From Rhizobiales bacterium Ga0077548 (GTDB lineage: Bacteria; Pseudomonadota; Alphaproteobacteria; Rhizobiales; Xanthobacteraceae): 39,846 nt of DNA. Below, in pieces: positions 32,286 through 39,846 of the stretch (its first letter is position 1; each line of letters begins with the position of its first letter). Under the pieces are notes generated by a model. It saw nothing but the letters and a program-made list of their open reading frames with translations. It did no database searches and was not told the origin of the DNA. Location: contig LNEZ01000021.1 of the NCBI GenBank assembly GCA_001464215.1, forward strand, positions 1-39,846, in the 5' to 3' direction. Made by a program: the position numbers and the translations under genes.

Positions 32286-32996
32286 ATGACAAAGCAAATC
32301 TTCGAAGTCGCCCGCGCCGCCATCCCAGTCGCCGGCACGGATCAGACATTTCCCGTGCGCCGCATTTATTGCATCGGACGCAACTACGCGGCCCATGCCC
32401 GCGAGATGGGGTCCGACCCGACGCGCGAGCCGCCGTTCTTCTTCCAGAAGCCGAGCGACGCCATCCAGGTCGTCATGCCCGGTGAGACGGCGGAGCATCC
32501 TTACCCGTCGCTCACGAAGAACTATCACTACGAAGTCGAACTGGTGGCGGCGCTGAATAAAGGCGGACGCAACATTCCGGTCGATAAGGCGCTCGACTGT
32601 GTTTACGGCTATGCCGTCGGCCTCGACATGACGCGGCGCGACCTCCAGTCGGAAATGAAGGACGGCAAGAAGCCGTGGGACATCGGCAAGGGCTTCGACA
32701 ACGGCGCGCCAGTCGGACCTATCCTTCCGGCCGCAAAAAGCGGTCACTTCAAGGCTGGTGAAATCTCACTGAGCGTGAACGGCACCGTGAAGCAGAAGGC
32801 CGATCTTGCCGATATGATCTGGAGTGTCGCCGAACAGATTTCGCGCCTGTCGCAACTGTTCGAATTGAAGGCCGGCGATCTCATCATGTCCGGCACGCCG
32901 GAGAATGTCGGGCCGGTGATCGTTGGCGACACGATGGTGGCGCGGATCGCGGGTCTGCCCGATCTTTCGCTGAAGATCGTAAAGCCGGCAGCCTAG
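32286..32996 (+). CDS. fumarylacetoacetate hydrolase-family protein
   Basis: This 236-aa enzyme has the FAH catalytic fold and resembles the short FAHD1/fumarylpyruvate hydrolase/acylpyruvase group. Likely metal ligands are E83 and E85 in YEVELV and D114 in GYAVGLDMTRRD. GDLIMSGTPENVGPV near the C-terminus is the family signature. It likely cleaves C-C bonds in acylpyruvates or decarboxylates oxaloacetate; the exact substrate is unknown. Its TAG shares the palindrome CTAG with the convergent patatin gene. Confidence 0.92.
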   Translation: MTKQIFEVARAAIPVAGTDQTFPVRRIYCIGRNYAAHAREMGSDPTREPPFFFQKPSDAIQVVMPGETAEHPYPSLTKNYHYEVELVAALNKGGRNIPVDKALDCVYGYAVGLDMTRRDLQSEMKDGKKPWDIGKGFDNGAPVGPILPAAKSGHFKAGEISLSVNGTVKQKADLADMIWSVAEQISRLSQLFELKAGDLIMSGTPENVGPVIVGDTMVARIAGLPDLSLKIVKPAA

Positions 32997-33823
32997 GCCG
33001 CGCCTGCAAACGCTTTGCCGTCTCTCAAGCCAAGTTCATAGGCTTGGCGGAAGCCCTCCGCGTTCGTGATGTCGAACTGCGAGATGGGAATGGGCTGGGA
33101 CGGCTGCACATACGTGCGGCCAGCGATCTCGGGTATTTTCTTGTAGCGGCGGGTTAGCAGTACGAGCGTTTTTCCTCCGGCCCGCTCGACCGGCTCCAGA
33201 GGCAGGACAGGGACATTATCGACCAGCCCGCCGTCAAAGGCCGGACGCTCGCCGATCTTTGTCACGGGCATGAACGGCGGCACGCCGCCGCTTGCGATAA
33301 TGAGATTGTGGAGTTCGGACGCGCGTTTCAGGTCCCGCACGCGGACGAATTCTTGGCTGATCCCGAGCTTGCGCCCAAATGTTGGGTGCACGGGATGAAA
33401 AAGTTTCTTTTCGATCTGGTAAGCGCCGACCCCGAGCGCAGCACCGAGGATTGGCGGCACGCCGCGGGGCAGGCGTGCAACACCAACGTGGATATCGGCG
33501 AGCGACTGCAATTTCGCGAGCGCGGCATCGTCGAATACGTTGCGCAGCAGGTCGAGATACATTGGGCCGACAGGGTAAAGGGCCTTGCCCGCACGCCAGC
33601 CCTTGATGTCCATGTTTTTTAGATGAGGGCCGCAGCCGGCGATGACGAGCTCGCGCACGCGAGGCCCGATGCCGAGCAGCGAGTAGGAAAGCGCGAATGA
33701 ACCCGCGCTCACCGCCGTCATCAGCGGCGCCTTGAGGTCGATCTTTTCGCTTGCGGCTTCAAAGAAGCCGCCTTGCCAGTAGCAACGGTTACCGCCGCCG
33801 GCGAAAGCAATTGCGTCATACAT
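32993..33823 (-). CDS. patatin-like phospholipase
   Basis: This 276-aa patatin-fold hydrolase has an oxyanion loop GGGNR (residues 9-13), a nucleophile Ser39 in TAVSAGSF (a variant of GxSxG, with Ala in the first Gly position), and the catalytic Asp in FDGGLVDNVPV. It probably hydrolyses acyl esters of lipids. The ATG at 33823 is chosen because it begins the family's N-terminus (MYDAIAFAGGG); the upstream extension has no similarity. It overlaps the convergent FAH gene by four bases at CTAG. Confidence 0.88.
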   Translation of the reverse strand: MYDAIAFAGGGNRCYWQGGFFEAASEKIDLKAPLMTAVSAGSFALSYSLLGIGPRVRELVIAGCGPHLKNMDIKGWRAGKALYPVGPMYLDLLRNVFDDAALAKLQSLADIHVGVARLPRGVPPILGAALGVGAYQIEKKLFHPVHPTFGRKLGISQEFVRVRDLKRASELHNLIIASGGVPPFMPVTKIGERPAFDGGLVDNVPVLPLEPVERAGGKTLVLLTRRYKKIPEIAGRTYVQPSQPIPISQFDITNAEGFRQAYELGLRDGKAFAGAA

Positions 33824-33883
33824 GGGGCGCTTCCTACAACGGCTGCGGTATTCCATGGAAGCCGTGACGTAACGGAAGGCGCC

Positions 33884-34606
33884 TTAGACGGAGGCGGAGC
33901 GCGGGAAGTAATGATCTGTCTGGTGGCGCAACGTCTCGTAACATTCGCAGGCGCACGCCTCGAGGCCCTGGCGGTCGAGAATCTCGATCTTGCCCCGCTT
34001 GTAACGCACAAGCCCCTTGCTCTGGAGGCCGCGAGCTAGCTCCGTGACCGTGGTGCGGCGGACACCGAGCATCTGCGCGAGGAATTCCTGCGTCAGCGCA
34101 ACGATGTCGCTGTCGAGCCGGTCGCGTGTCTGCAGAAGCCAGCGGCAGAGGCGGGGGCGCGCTTCGTGTAATGCGTTGCAAGCAGTCGATTGCTGCGCCT
34201 GATGCAGCAGCATTTCCTGATAATGCACGATGAAATCACGCAGGAAAGGACTTTGCCGGACCGCTGTCTGCAGATTGCGAGCTGCAATACGTGAGCCGCT
34301 GCCCTCAACCTGAACGATCGCGCGTGCATTTGCCTTGCGTTCGCCGAGGCCGGCTACCGCGCCGACTGCGCCCTCGCGGCCGACGGTCGCCGTTTCAACG
34401 GATTTCTCGCCGTCCGATAGAACGATCACGATCGAGACCATGCCGCTGTGGGGGAAATGGGCATACTCGATCGTTTCGCCTTGCTCGGCGAGTACGGTCC
34501 CTTGCTTTAACGGCACGTCTTTTAGGTGCGGTTGCAGTAGGGCGTATTCGTTCTCCGGCAGGCACGCGAGCAGATGGTTGCGCGCTTCGACGGGGGTTTT
34601 CAGCAT
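33884..34606 (-). CDS. Crp/Fnr-family transcriptional regulator
   Basis: This 240-aa regulator has an N-terminal cyclic-nucleotide-binding-like beta-roll (about residues 15-130) and a C-terminal winged helix-turn-helix around 171-193 (LTQEFLAQMLGVRRTTVTEL), then SKGLVRYKRGKIEI. There is no N-terminal cysteine cluster of FNR type; CACECY near the C-terminus is not a known sensing site. The start at 34606 has GGAG 5 bases upstream. The effector and targets are unknown. The 260-base upstream region contains palindromes that could be its operator. It is divergent from a hydrolase gene. Confidence 0.9.
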   Translation of the reverse strand: MLKTPVEARNHLLACLPENEYALLQPHLKDVPLKQGTVLAEQGETIEYAHFPHSGMVSIVIVLSDGEKSVETATVGREGAVGAVAGLGERKANARAIVQVEGSGSRIAARNLQTAVRQSPFLRDFIVHYQEMLLHQAQQSTACNALHEARPRLCRWLLQTRDRLDSDIVALTQEFLAQMLGVRRTTVTELARGLQSKGLVRYKRGKIEILDRQGLEACACECYETLRHQTDHYFPRSASV

Positions 34607-34866
34607 GGGACTCCGGTTCCTGACTCTGTGTTCTTGTTCGAGCCGTGACCCTGAGTGATCGCAACCGTCCCAGGCGCCCCTTCTTGAAGCGGGCAAGGCC
34701 GCTCCCGAATCTTGCGGGAGCACCGGGACATTACGTGGCGCAAATAAGCAGTGTCGGTCCGCTAGCGGACAGACAAAATCGCGCGGTATTGTGTGAGCAC
34801 TGAGGGCCAAACGGTCTTTGCTGTTGAAACCCGGAACCCCTTTGTCAGGTTCCCTACTTAAAATCG
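34607..34866. other. divergent intergenic region, crp-like and hydrolase genes
   Basis: No gene is seen. It holds a hairpin GCTCCCG-7-CGGGAGC (34701-34721), a 24-base near-palindrome (34752-34775) and an inverted repeat GGAACC-9-GGTTCC (34833-34853). On the minus strand, GGAAC (34853-34849), 17 bases, GGTT resembles an EcfG promoter with one mismatch, which would drive the Crp/Fnr gene with a leader of about 210 bases. Confidence 0.45.
34752..34775. promoter_or_regulatory. 24-base near-perfect palindrome, putative operator
   Basis: The core GTCCGCTAGCGGAC (34757-34770) is a perfect 14-base palindrome. TGTC to the left and GACA to the right extend the symmetry to 24 bases with one mismatched pair. 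It lies between a regulator gene and a divergent hydrolase and has no T-run, so a protein-binding site is more likely than a terminator. Confidence 0.55.
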
Positions 34867-35742
34867 GTGCTGAATTTGACTGCGTTTCGAGAGCCTGAAT
34901 CCAACGACACGTTCGAAATCGCTTCCGCCGATGGTACTACGCTCTTCGTCCGGCGATGGAGAACGCACTCGCCGGACGTGCGGAAAGGCACGGCCCTGAT
35001 CGTGCACGGGCTTGGCGAGCACAGCGGCAGATATGGCCATGTGGCTGATGTACTTAACCAAGCCGGATTCGACGTCTGGGCGCACGATCATCGCGGCTTT
35101 GGTAGATCCGGCGGCGCGCGTGCCCGTATTCCGGAGCGCAATACGCTAATCGAAGATACCAAGCTGGTTTTCGATGAACTCAGGAAACGCGAAGCCGGTT
35201 CGCCGCCGCTTTTGCTCGGTCACAGTATGGGGGGTGCTATCGCAGCGCGTGCCGTAACCGGAGGCTGGATCGAACCGTGCGCGCTGGTTTTGTCGTCGCC
35301 GGGATTGCGGTCTCACATCAACGCGCCTATGCGCGCCATCGCCCGCGCGCTTGAGGTTATTCTGCCGAACATGGCCGTCCCACACGGCCTGCCGCTCGAG
35401 AAGATTTCCCATGACGCGGGAGTGCTGGCGGATTCCGCGACTGATCCGCTCAACCACGCGCTGATCTCGCCAAGGATCACGAATTTTATTCTGGATGCCG
35501 GAGAAGCTGCAATCCATGACGCGGGAAGTCTTAAGATGGCGACGCTTCTGCAGGCGGCGGGTGACGACAAGCTCGTCGATGTAAGCGGCGCACGGGAGTT
35601 CGCGGCGCGAGCGCCTGCCGGCCTATGCACGCTCAAGGTTTACGACGGACTTTGGCACGAGATTTACAACGAGCGCGAGCCACACCGCTCAGCCGTGCTG
35701 GCGGATCTCAAGGACTGGCTCGCGCGCACTGTCTTGCGCTAG
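34867..35742 (+). CDS. alpha/beta hydrolase, monoacylglycerol lipase/lysophospholipase type
   Basis: This 291-aa serine hydrolase has the HGLGEHSGRYGHVA block typical of monoacylglycerol lipase and PldB-like enzymes. The nucleophile is S120 in LLGHSMGGA; the acid is in AGDDKLVD and the base in DGLWHEIYNE. It probably hydrolyses monoacylglycerols or lysophospholipids. It starts with GTG (34867) without a strong ribosome site. Its TAG shares a CTAG palindrome with the convergent DUF2189 gene. Confidence 0.92.
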   Translation: MLNLTAFREPESNDTFEIASADGTTLFVRRWRTHSPDVRKGTALIVHGLGEHSGRYGHVADVLNQAGFDVWAHDHRGFGRSGGARARIPERNTLIEDTKLVFDELRKREAGSPPLLLGHSMGGAIAARAVTGGWIEPCALVLSSPGLRSHINAPMRAIARALEVILPNMAVPHGLPLEKISHDAGVLADSATDPLNHALISPRITNFILDAGEAAIHDAGSLKMATLLQAAGDDKLVDVSGAREFAARAPAGLCTLKVYDGLWHEIYNEREPHRSAVLADLKDWLARTVLR

Positions 35743-36533
35743 CGGCCGACAACGCGACGGTAGAGATGCCAGCTCGCGTGTCCGAGTAAAGGCATCACGA
35801 CCGCAAGCCCGATGAAGAAGGGCAGCGATCCGAGCAGCAACAGCGAGCCGACGATAAATCCCCAGACCGCCATCGTAACTGGATTGGCGAAGACAACCCG
35901 GATCGACGTCCATACCGCCGCGGCAGCACCTACGTCGCGATCGACCAGCATCGGAAAGGAAATCGCTCCGATTGTGAGTACGAGCGCGGCGAAGATGAAT
36001 CCGACTGCGTTTCCGACAACGATAAGCATCCATCCGGCATCGGTCGTCAGCACATCACGGATGAACGATTGGATCGAGTCCGGCGGGTAGGGACCCATCA
36101 GTGCCATGTAGATCGACTGCGCCGACACCATCCAGATCGAAAACAGGATCAGGAGCACGAGGCCGAGCGCCGCGATTGCGAAGATTGAAGGGCTCTTCAA
36201 GACATCGAACGCATGGGTCCACTGCGTATCGAGTCCCATTTCGCGGCGTCGGCTTAGCTCATAAAGTCCGACCGCGGCAAGCGGGCCGACGAGTGCGAAG
36301 CCAGCGACGAGCGGGAAGATCATCGGCAGTGTCGCGTTGCCGATCGCAAGTTGCAGCAGAACGAACCCCACGATCGGATAAATGAGAACGATGAACAGCG
36401 CCTGGCTCGGAAAAGCGGCGAAGTCTTGCCAGCCTTTGACGAGCACCTGGCGCAAGTCGCCGATGCCGATCTTGCGAATGGCGGGATTTTCGGGAGTTTC
36501 GGAAGCGCCGGCGATGACGTGGAATGAGGCCAT
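35739..36533 (-). CDS. DUF2189 inner-membrane protein
   Basis: This 264-aa protein has six likely membrane helices. The N-terminal RKIGIGDLRQVLVKGWQDF block and the LIYPIVGFVLLQLAIGN helix are typical of DUF2189. A charged stretch SRRREMGLDTQWTHAFDVL links helices 2 and 3. Function is unknown. AGGAGG lies before the ATG. It is convergent with the hydrolase through a 4-base overlap, and divergent from the hemerythrin gene. Confidence 0.9.
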   Translation of the reverse strand: MASFHVIAGASETPENPAIRKIGIGDLRQVLVKGWQDFAAFPSQALFIVLIYPIVGFVLLQLAIGNATLPMIFPLVAGFALVGPLAAVGLYELSRRREMGLDTQWTHAFDVLKSPSIFAIAALGLVLLILFSIWMVSAQSIYMALMGPYPPDSIQSFIRDVLTTDAGWMLIVVGNAVGFIFAALVLTIGAISFPMLVDRDVGAAAAVWTSIRVVFANPVTMAVWGFIVGSLLLLGSLPFFIGLAVVMPLLGHASWHLYRRVVGR

Positions 36534-36750
36534 GACATTTCCTCCTGAACCATGGGTCAGGCGGGTTGGCCGAAAGTCGCGCGCGGCGGCGAGAAGATGC
36601 CGCCGGCCGGGCGCTTGAAGCGCAGACCCGCGAAGCCCTTCTGAGAAACGAGTCTCGCGCCGTTTAGCCGGAATGTCGAGTGCGCGGGCAGCTTGTAAAG
36701 TTCCTCTGCCGCCCTATATGCGCCGCAACCCCTTACAATAGAGAACGGCC
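36534..36750. other. divergent intergenic region, DUF2189 and hemerythrin genes
   Basis: 217 bases with codon-like GC pattern on the minus strand (an open frame ending at 36557), but no start codon with a ribosome site near it. No promoter is convincing. Confidence 0.4.
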
Positions 36751-37320
36751 ATGTTTGCGAATTATGACTCGCCAGAGCACCACCTTGCGCAGCGTCCCGG
36801 CTTGACCGCGGAGCTGCGCAAACTCCTGTTCGACACACCCAAGGAGGAGTGGGGCAGCCACAACAATTATTGGCGCGGCGCCGAGATGTGGCAGGGCATT
36901 CACCGCTCGCTGTTGCACGAGTCCGGCTTGTTCGTTGGCGGACTGGAGAAGCTTGCCGATCTGCCGAAAGGCGAGATGGAAGCGGCGCTTCTTTTGAACG
37001 ATATGCGCCATCTCGGCGGGCACCTGATCGGTCACGCCCACGTGCATCATCACGTGGAGGACGATCATTACTTCCCTCGCTTCAAGGAAGTGTTTCCGCA
37101 ACTCGGCCGCCCGATCGACCTGCTCGATTGCGATCACCGCGTGCTGGAGGAGACCCTTGACGCCGTCGAGGGTCACGTCCGCGCCTTTCAGGCCGAGAAG
37201 ACCGACAAGGACCGCATCGGTGCGGCGCTCCTTGACGCAAAGAAGCTCGACAGGATTCTAAATCGTCATCTTGCGGACGAGGAAGACATCGTCATTCCGG
37301 CGCTTCTGAAAGGACTCTGA
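36751..37320 (+). CDS. hemerythrin-domain protein
   Basis: This 189-aa four-helix protein has histidine and carboxylate clusters for a non-haem diiron site: HAHVHHHVEDDHYFP (residues 95-109), DCDHRVLEE (127-134) and RHLADEEDIVIP (172-183). H51 and H56 (HRSLLHE) may complete the set. Such proteins bind oxygen, NO or iron or sense redox state; the role here cannot be read. It stands alone and is convergent with the LLM oxidoreductase, three bases apart. Confidence 0.9.
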   Translation: MFANYDSPEHHLAQRPGLTAELRKLLFDTPKEEWGSHNNYWRGAEMWQGIHRSLLHESGLFVGGLEKLADLPKGEMEAALLLNDMRHLGGHLIGHAHVHHHVEDDHYFPRFKEVFPQLGRPIDLLDCDHRVLEETLDAVEGHVRAFQAEKTDKDRIGAALLDAKKLDRILNRHLADEEDIVIPALLKGL

Positions 37321-37323
37321 AGC

Positions 37324-38310
37324 TCAGGCGAGATCGCCGCGGACCTTCGCGGCGATCTCGTAGGAGTGCTTGCGCGCATCATGATCGTAAATCTGCGCGG
37401 CCAGCATCAATTCGTCCGCGCCGGTCATTTTAATAAAGTTCCTGAGCTTCTCGCGCGCCGTCTTGGCTGAGCCGACAATCGCGTATTGCAGCGCGTGCTC
37501 GACGCCGGCCTTTTCGGTGGGCGACCAGTAGTTTTCGAGCGATGCCGGCGGCTGCAGCAAACCGGGCGAACCGCGGCGAAGATTCACGAACTGGCGCTGT
37601 TGGGACGTGAAAAGCATTTGCGCTTCTTCATCCGTATCGGCGGCGAACAGTCCGATGCACGGCATAAAATACGGTTTCTCCAGAAACTGCGAAGGCCGGA
37701 AGTTCTTCCGGTACAGATCGATCGCTGTCATCAGGTAATCCGGCGCGAAATGTGACGCAAACGCGTAAGGCAGGCCGAGCATCGCTGCGAGCTGCGCGCC
37801 ATAGGCGCTAGAGCCCAGAATCCAGAGCGGCACTTTTAATCCGGCGCCGGGAAACGCGCGAACGAGTTGGCCCGGCTGCGGCTCCATGAAATAATGCGCG
37901 AGTTCGACCACATCGTCGGGGAAAGTATCTTCGTCGGTCTTGTTGCGGCGAAGCGCGTGCATCGTGCGCTGGTCGGTGCCCGGCGCGCGGCCAAGGCCAA
38001 GGTCGATGCGGCCCGGATACAGCGAAGCCAGCGTACCGAACTGCTCCGCAATCACGAGCGGCGAGTGGTTCGGCAGCATCACGCCGCCGGCGCCGACACG
38101 GATCGTCTTGGTGCCGCCCGCAACATGGCCAATCACGACGGAGGTCGCCGCACTCGCGATTCCCGGCATATTGTGGTGCTCGGCAAGCCAATAGCGTTTG
38201 TAGCCATGCATTTCGGCGTGTTGCGCAAGATCGCGCGAATTACGGAACGCATCCGAGGCAGTGCCGCCTTCGATGACGGGCGCGAGATCGAGAACGGAAA
38301 ACGGAATCAT
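37324..38310 (-). CDS. LLM-class flavin-dependent oxidoreductase
   Basis: This 328-aa luciferase-like TIM-barrel enzyme uses reduced FMN (or F420). Typical blocks are [48 protein letters not shown] and [17 protein letters not shown]. The pattern matches the YhbW/MsnO8 group of unknown substrate. Its ATG overlaps the TGA of the upstream GNAT gene by four bases, so it is the last of a three-gene minus-strand set. Confidence 0.94.
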   Translation of the reverse strand: MIPFSVLDLAPVIEGGTASDAFRNSRDLAQHAEMHGYKRYWLAEHHNMPGIASAATSVVIGHVAGGTKTIRVGAGGVMLPNHSPLVIAEQFGTLASLYPGRIDLGLGRAPGTDQRTMHALRRNKTDEDTFPDDVVELAHYFMEPQPGQLVRAFPGAGLKVPLWILGSSAYGAQLAAMLGLPYAFASHFAPDYLMTAIDLYRKNFRPSQFLEKPYFMPCIGLFAADTDEEAQMLFTSQQRQFVNLRRGSPGLLQPPASLENYWSPTEKAGVEHALQYAIVGSAKTAREKLRNFIKMTGADELMLAAQIYDHDARKHSYEIAAKVRGDLA

Positions 38311-38582
38311 CGCGCCAGCAGATCGTGATATTCGGGATGATCGCGCACAAAGCCTGCGAAGTAGCCGCAGCGCGGAATTACTTTCAATCCTTCTGCACGG
38401 ATGTGTTGCAGCACCGCTGCGGAGAGTTTCGCGCCGATGCCGCGGCCACGAAGTTGTGCAGGCACTTCGGTGTAGTTCACGGTCACGATGCCAGACGCCA
38501 TCCTGTAATCCGCAAAAGCGACACCGCCCTCGACATCGAACTCATAGCGGCCGGCTGCTTTATTGTCGCGTATTGCGGTCAT
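38307..38582 (-). CDS. small GNAT-like acetyltransferase, copy 2 (YjdJ-type)
   Basis: This 91-aa protein is a minimal GNAT fold with the acetyl-CoA loop RGRGIG and the block [17 protein letters not shown]. It closely resembles the upstream copy (same length, same order), so the two are tandem paralogs. Proteins of this YjdJ/GtnA-like type are short GNAT proteins of unknown substrate. The ATG at 38582 is preferred to an upstream TTG (38600) because it matches the paralog's length. The stop overlaps the LLM start (ATGA). Confidence 0.86.
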   Translation of the reverse strand: MTAIRDNKAAGRYEFDVEGGVAFADYRMASGIVTVNYTEVPAQLRGRGIGAKLSAAVLQHIRAEGLKVIPRCGYFAGFVRDHPEYHDLLAR

Positions 38583-38646
38583 GTCTGGAATGTGGAGCAA
38601 ATGCCGTTTGACGCAAGGTCTACGCGGTATGGCAGCAATGCGCGGC

Positions 38647-38922
38647 TCACTGCGCGAGCAGATCCTGATAGTCCGCGTGCTTCTCGATATAGGCCTTGAT
38701 GAAGGGACAAAGCGGCACGACCTTCAGTCCGCGCTGGCGAACCTGATCGAGCGCGGCTTTGGCAAGCAGCGAGCCTATGCCGCGTCCGCCAAGCGCTGCC
38801 GGCACTTCGGTATGCGTAAAGGTGATGACGCCGGGCTTCAGCCGGTACGCCGCAAGCGCGATGTGGCCGTCGACTATCAATTCGAACTGGTGTTTTTCAG
38901 GGTTGTCTTTTACTTCGCTCAT
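38647..38922 (-). CDS. small GNAT-like acetyltransferase, copy 1 (YjdJ-type)
   Basis: This 91-aa protein has the same minimal GNAT layout: HTEVPAALGGRGIGSLLAK, the GLKVVPLCPFIKAYIEKH helix and a C-terminal DYQDLL. An AGGAG ribosome site lies 7 bases before the ATG. It is the first gene of the set GNAT-GNAT-LLM oxidoreductase; a 64-base spacer separates it from copy 2. Confidence 0.88.
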   Translation of the reverse strand: MSEVKDNPEKHQFELIVDGHIALAAYRLKPGVITFTHTEVPAALGGRGIGSLLAKAALDQVRQRGLKVVPLCPFIKAYIEKHADYQDLLAQ

Positions 38923-39054
38923 TCATGGCTCCTATGCCGCGCCGCGAGCATATTGTCAGGAGTTCGCAGCAAAGGCACTATCGAACATACGCGGACGAAG
39001 CCGGAGCATACCGGCGCGCTGCTCCGCACGGAAACGTAAGTCAAGGACGAGCGC

Positions 39055-39846
39055 GTGAACCAGCTCGCGAATGTCGGCGACGCTCTGCGTCTCTACGCCA
39101 GTGTTTTTCCCGAAAAGATCGGCGCACGCGATCTCGATCGCGCGATGACGTTCCGGCAATGGCGCGAACGCTCGGCGCGGCTGGCCAATGCACTGCTCGG
39201 GTTCGGCCTCAGGAAAGGCGACCGCGTGGCCGTGCTCGCCTATAACTGCATTGAGTGGTTGGAGATCTACGCCGCCATGGCCTTTGCCGGGCTCGTGATG
39301 GTGCCGATGAATTTCCGCCTTGTCGGTCCCGAAATCCGGTACATCGCCGAGAATTGCGAAGCACGCGCGGTGATTGTGCAGGATGAGTTGACTGCCGTGC
39401 TCGAAACCGTTCGCGCCGAGCTATCAGTGCCGAACACGAACTATATCTGCTTCGGCAAGGCGCGTGCCGCGGGCGAGTATCAAGACTACGAGGAGCTACT
39501 TGCGAATGCGCGGGATACGGTTCCGGAGATGAGGGCCGACGCGGCCGATCCATGGGCGTTTATGTACACGTCCGGCACGACCGGAAAACCCAAGGGCGCA
39601 ATCCGCTCGCATCGCGCGAGTTCGATGATTGCGCTGGTGACGCAGTCGGAGCTGAGCGTGCGGACTGACGACTCCGCGCTGCTGGTCATGCCGATGTGCC
39701 ACGCCAACTCGCTTTTTTTCTTCGGCGCGTTTCTCGGCACCGGTGCGCGTGTGACCGTCTACAACCGGAAAAGCATCGACCCGGAGGAGCTCGTGCAGAC
39801 GCTTTCGGAGAACGGATCGACCTTCACGTCTCTGGTGCCAACTCAC
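39055..39846 (+). CDS. AMP-binding acyl-CoA synthetase-like protein, 5' part
   Basis: The frame runs from a GTG at 39055 (AAGGA 7 bases upstream) to the end of the window, giving 264 residues. It is an ANL-superfamily adenylating enzyme: MTFRQWRERSARLANALL, LRKGDRVAVLAYN, and the ATP-binding P-loop YTSGTTGKPKGA (about residues 171-182), then MPMCHANSLFFFGAFLG. Such enzymes form acyl-CoA from a carboxylic acid, ATP and CoA; fatty or aromatic acid substrates are both possible. The C-terminal part and the stop are outside the window. Confidence 0.93.
   Translation, partial: MNQLANVGDALRLYASVFPEKIGARDLDRAMTFRQWRERSARLANALLGFGLRKGDRVAVLAYNCIEWLEIYAAMAFAGLVMVPMNFRLVGPEIRYIAENCEARAVIVQDELTAVLETVRAELSVPNTNYICFGKARAAGEYQDYEELLANARDTVPEMRADAADPWAFMYTSGTTGKPKGAIRSHRASSMIALVTQSELSVRTDDSALLVMPMCHANSLFFFGAFLGTGARVTVYNRKSIDPEELVQTLSENGSTFTSLVPTH

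Noticed and set aside
36557-36720. minus-strand coding-like stretch upstream of DUF2189
   Set aside because: Codon composition looks genomic, but no start with a ribosome site lies near, and no family is recognised. It could be a gene relic.
1-39846. search for tRNA genes, CRISPR arrays, insertion sequences or integration sites
   Set aside because: No cloverleaf-like region, direct-repeat array, transposase or integrase was found by eye; a dedicated scan (tRNAscan, ISfinder) was not possible.

Overview
This window looks like a chromosomal segment of a GC-rich alphaproteobacterium, most likely a member of the Hyphomicrobiales (Rhizobiales) near the Bradyrhizobium/Xanthobacteraceae group. That placement is inferred from gene content and order: argS–SPOR–nagZ–scpAB–tatABC–serS–surE–pcm–nlpD, followed by DUF815–yajC–secDF–Mth938–phytoene-synthase-like. 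It is also supported by an ExoR-like Sel1 protein, a DUF1127 gene and an EcfG-type stress promoter. No tRNA, rRNA, CRISPR array, insertion sequence, integrase or phage gene was found. The genes are mostly tightly packed, with many 4-base ATGA/GTGA overlaps.

Layout. 1–1909: 3' part of ilvD, then an overlapping ExoR-like periplasmic Sel1 gene, closed by a bidirectional terminator. 1983–5185 (minus): a TAXI-TRAP transporter, with a fused permease upstream of its receptor. 5284–6422 (minus): erpA and xthA, divergent from dgt. 6509–13744 (plus): dgt, argS, a SPOR protein, nagZ, scpA and scpB. 13784–14869: an orphan ABC ATPase. 14938–20838 (plus): tatA, tatB, tatC, serS, surE, pcm and a catalytically degenerate NlpD/DipM-like LysM–LytM protein.

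20839–25925 resembles an accessory insert of small secreted or stress proteins. It holds a stress-promoter-driven 80-aa protein, two tandem DUF4189 paralogs, a small lipoprotein, a DUF3309 peptide, an MFS carrier, a PsiF-repeat protein and an MDR oxidoreductase. 25939–31775 returns to core genes: a DUF815 ATPase (minus), then yajC–secD–secF, a Mth938/NDUFAF3-like gene, an NDUFAF6-like squalene/phytoene-synthase relative, and a periplasmic protein with a Cys-His-Asp arrangement.

31790–39846 is mixed. It contains a DUF1127 gene with an sRNA-like 3' tail, an FAH-family hydrolase, a patatin, a Crp/Fnr regulator divergent from a lysophospholipase-like hydrolase, a DUF2189 membrane protein, a hemerythrin-domain protein, two tandem small GNAT proteins with an LLM flavin oxidoreductase, and the 5' part of an acyl-CoA-synthetase-like gene.

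Functionally the core genes cover the cell envelope (SPOR, NagZ, NlpD-like), chromosome segregation (ScpAB), and protein export (TatABC, YajC–SecDF). They also cover translation charging (ArgS, SerS), repair and housekeeping (XthA, Dgt, Pcm, SurE) and Fe-S or respiratory-complex maturation (ErpA and the NDUFAF3/NDUFAF6 homologs). The most interesting unexplained signals are two candidate two-hairpin sRNAs with C-rich loops (next to the DUF1127 and DUF3309 genes), a perfect EcfG-type promoter, a large near-perfect palindrome in the crp/hydrolase intergenic region, and an AT-rich insertion inside SerRS.
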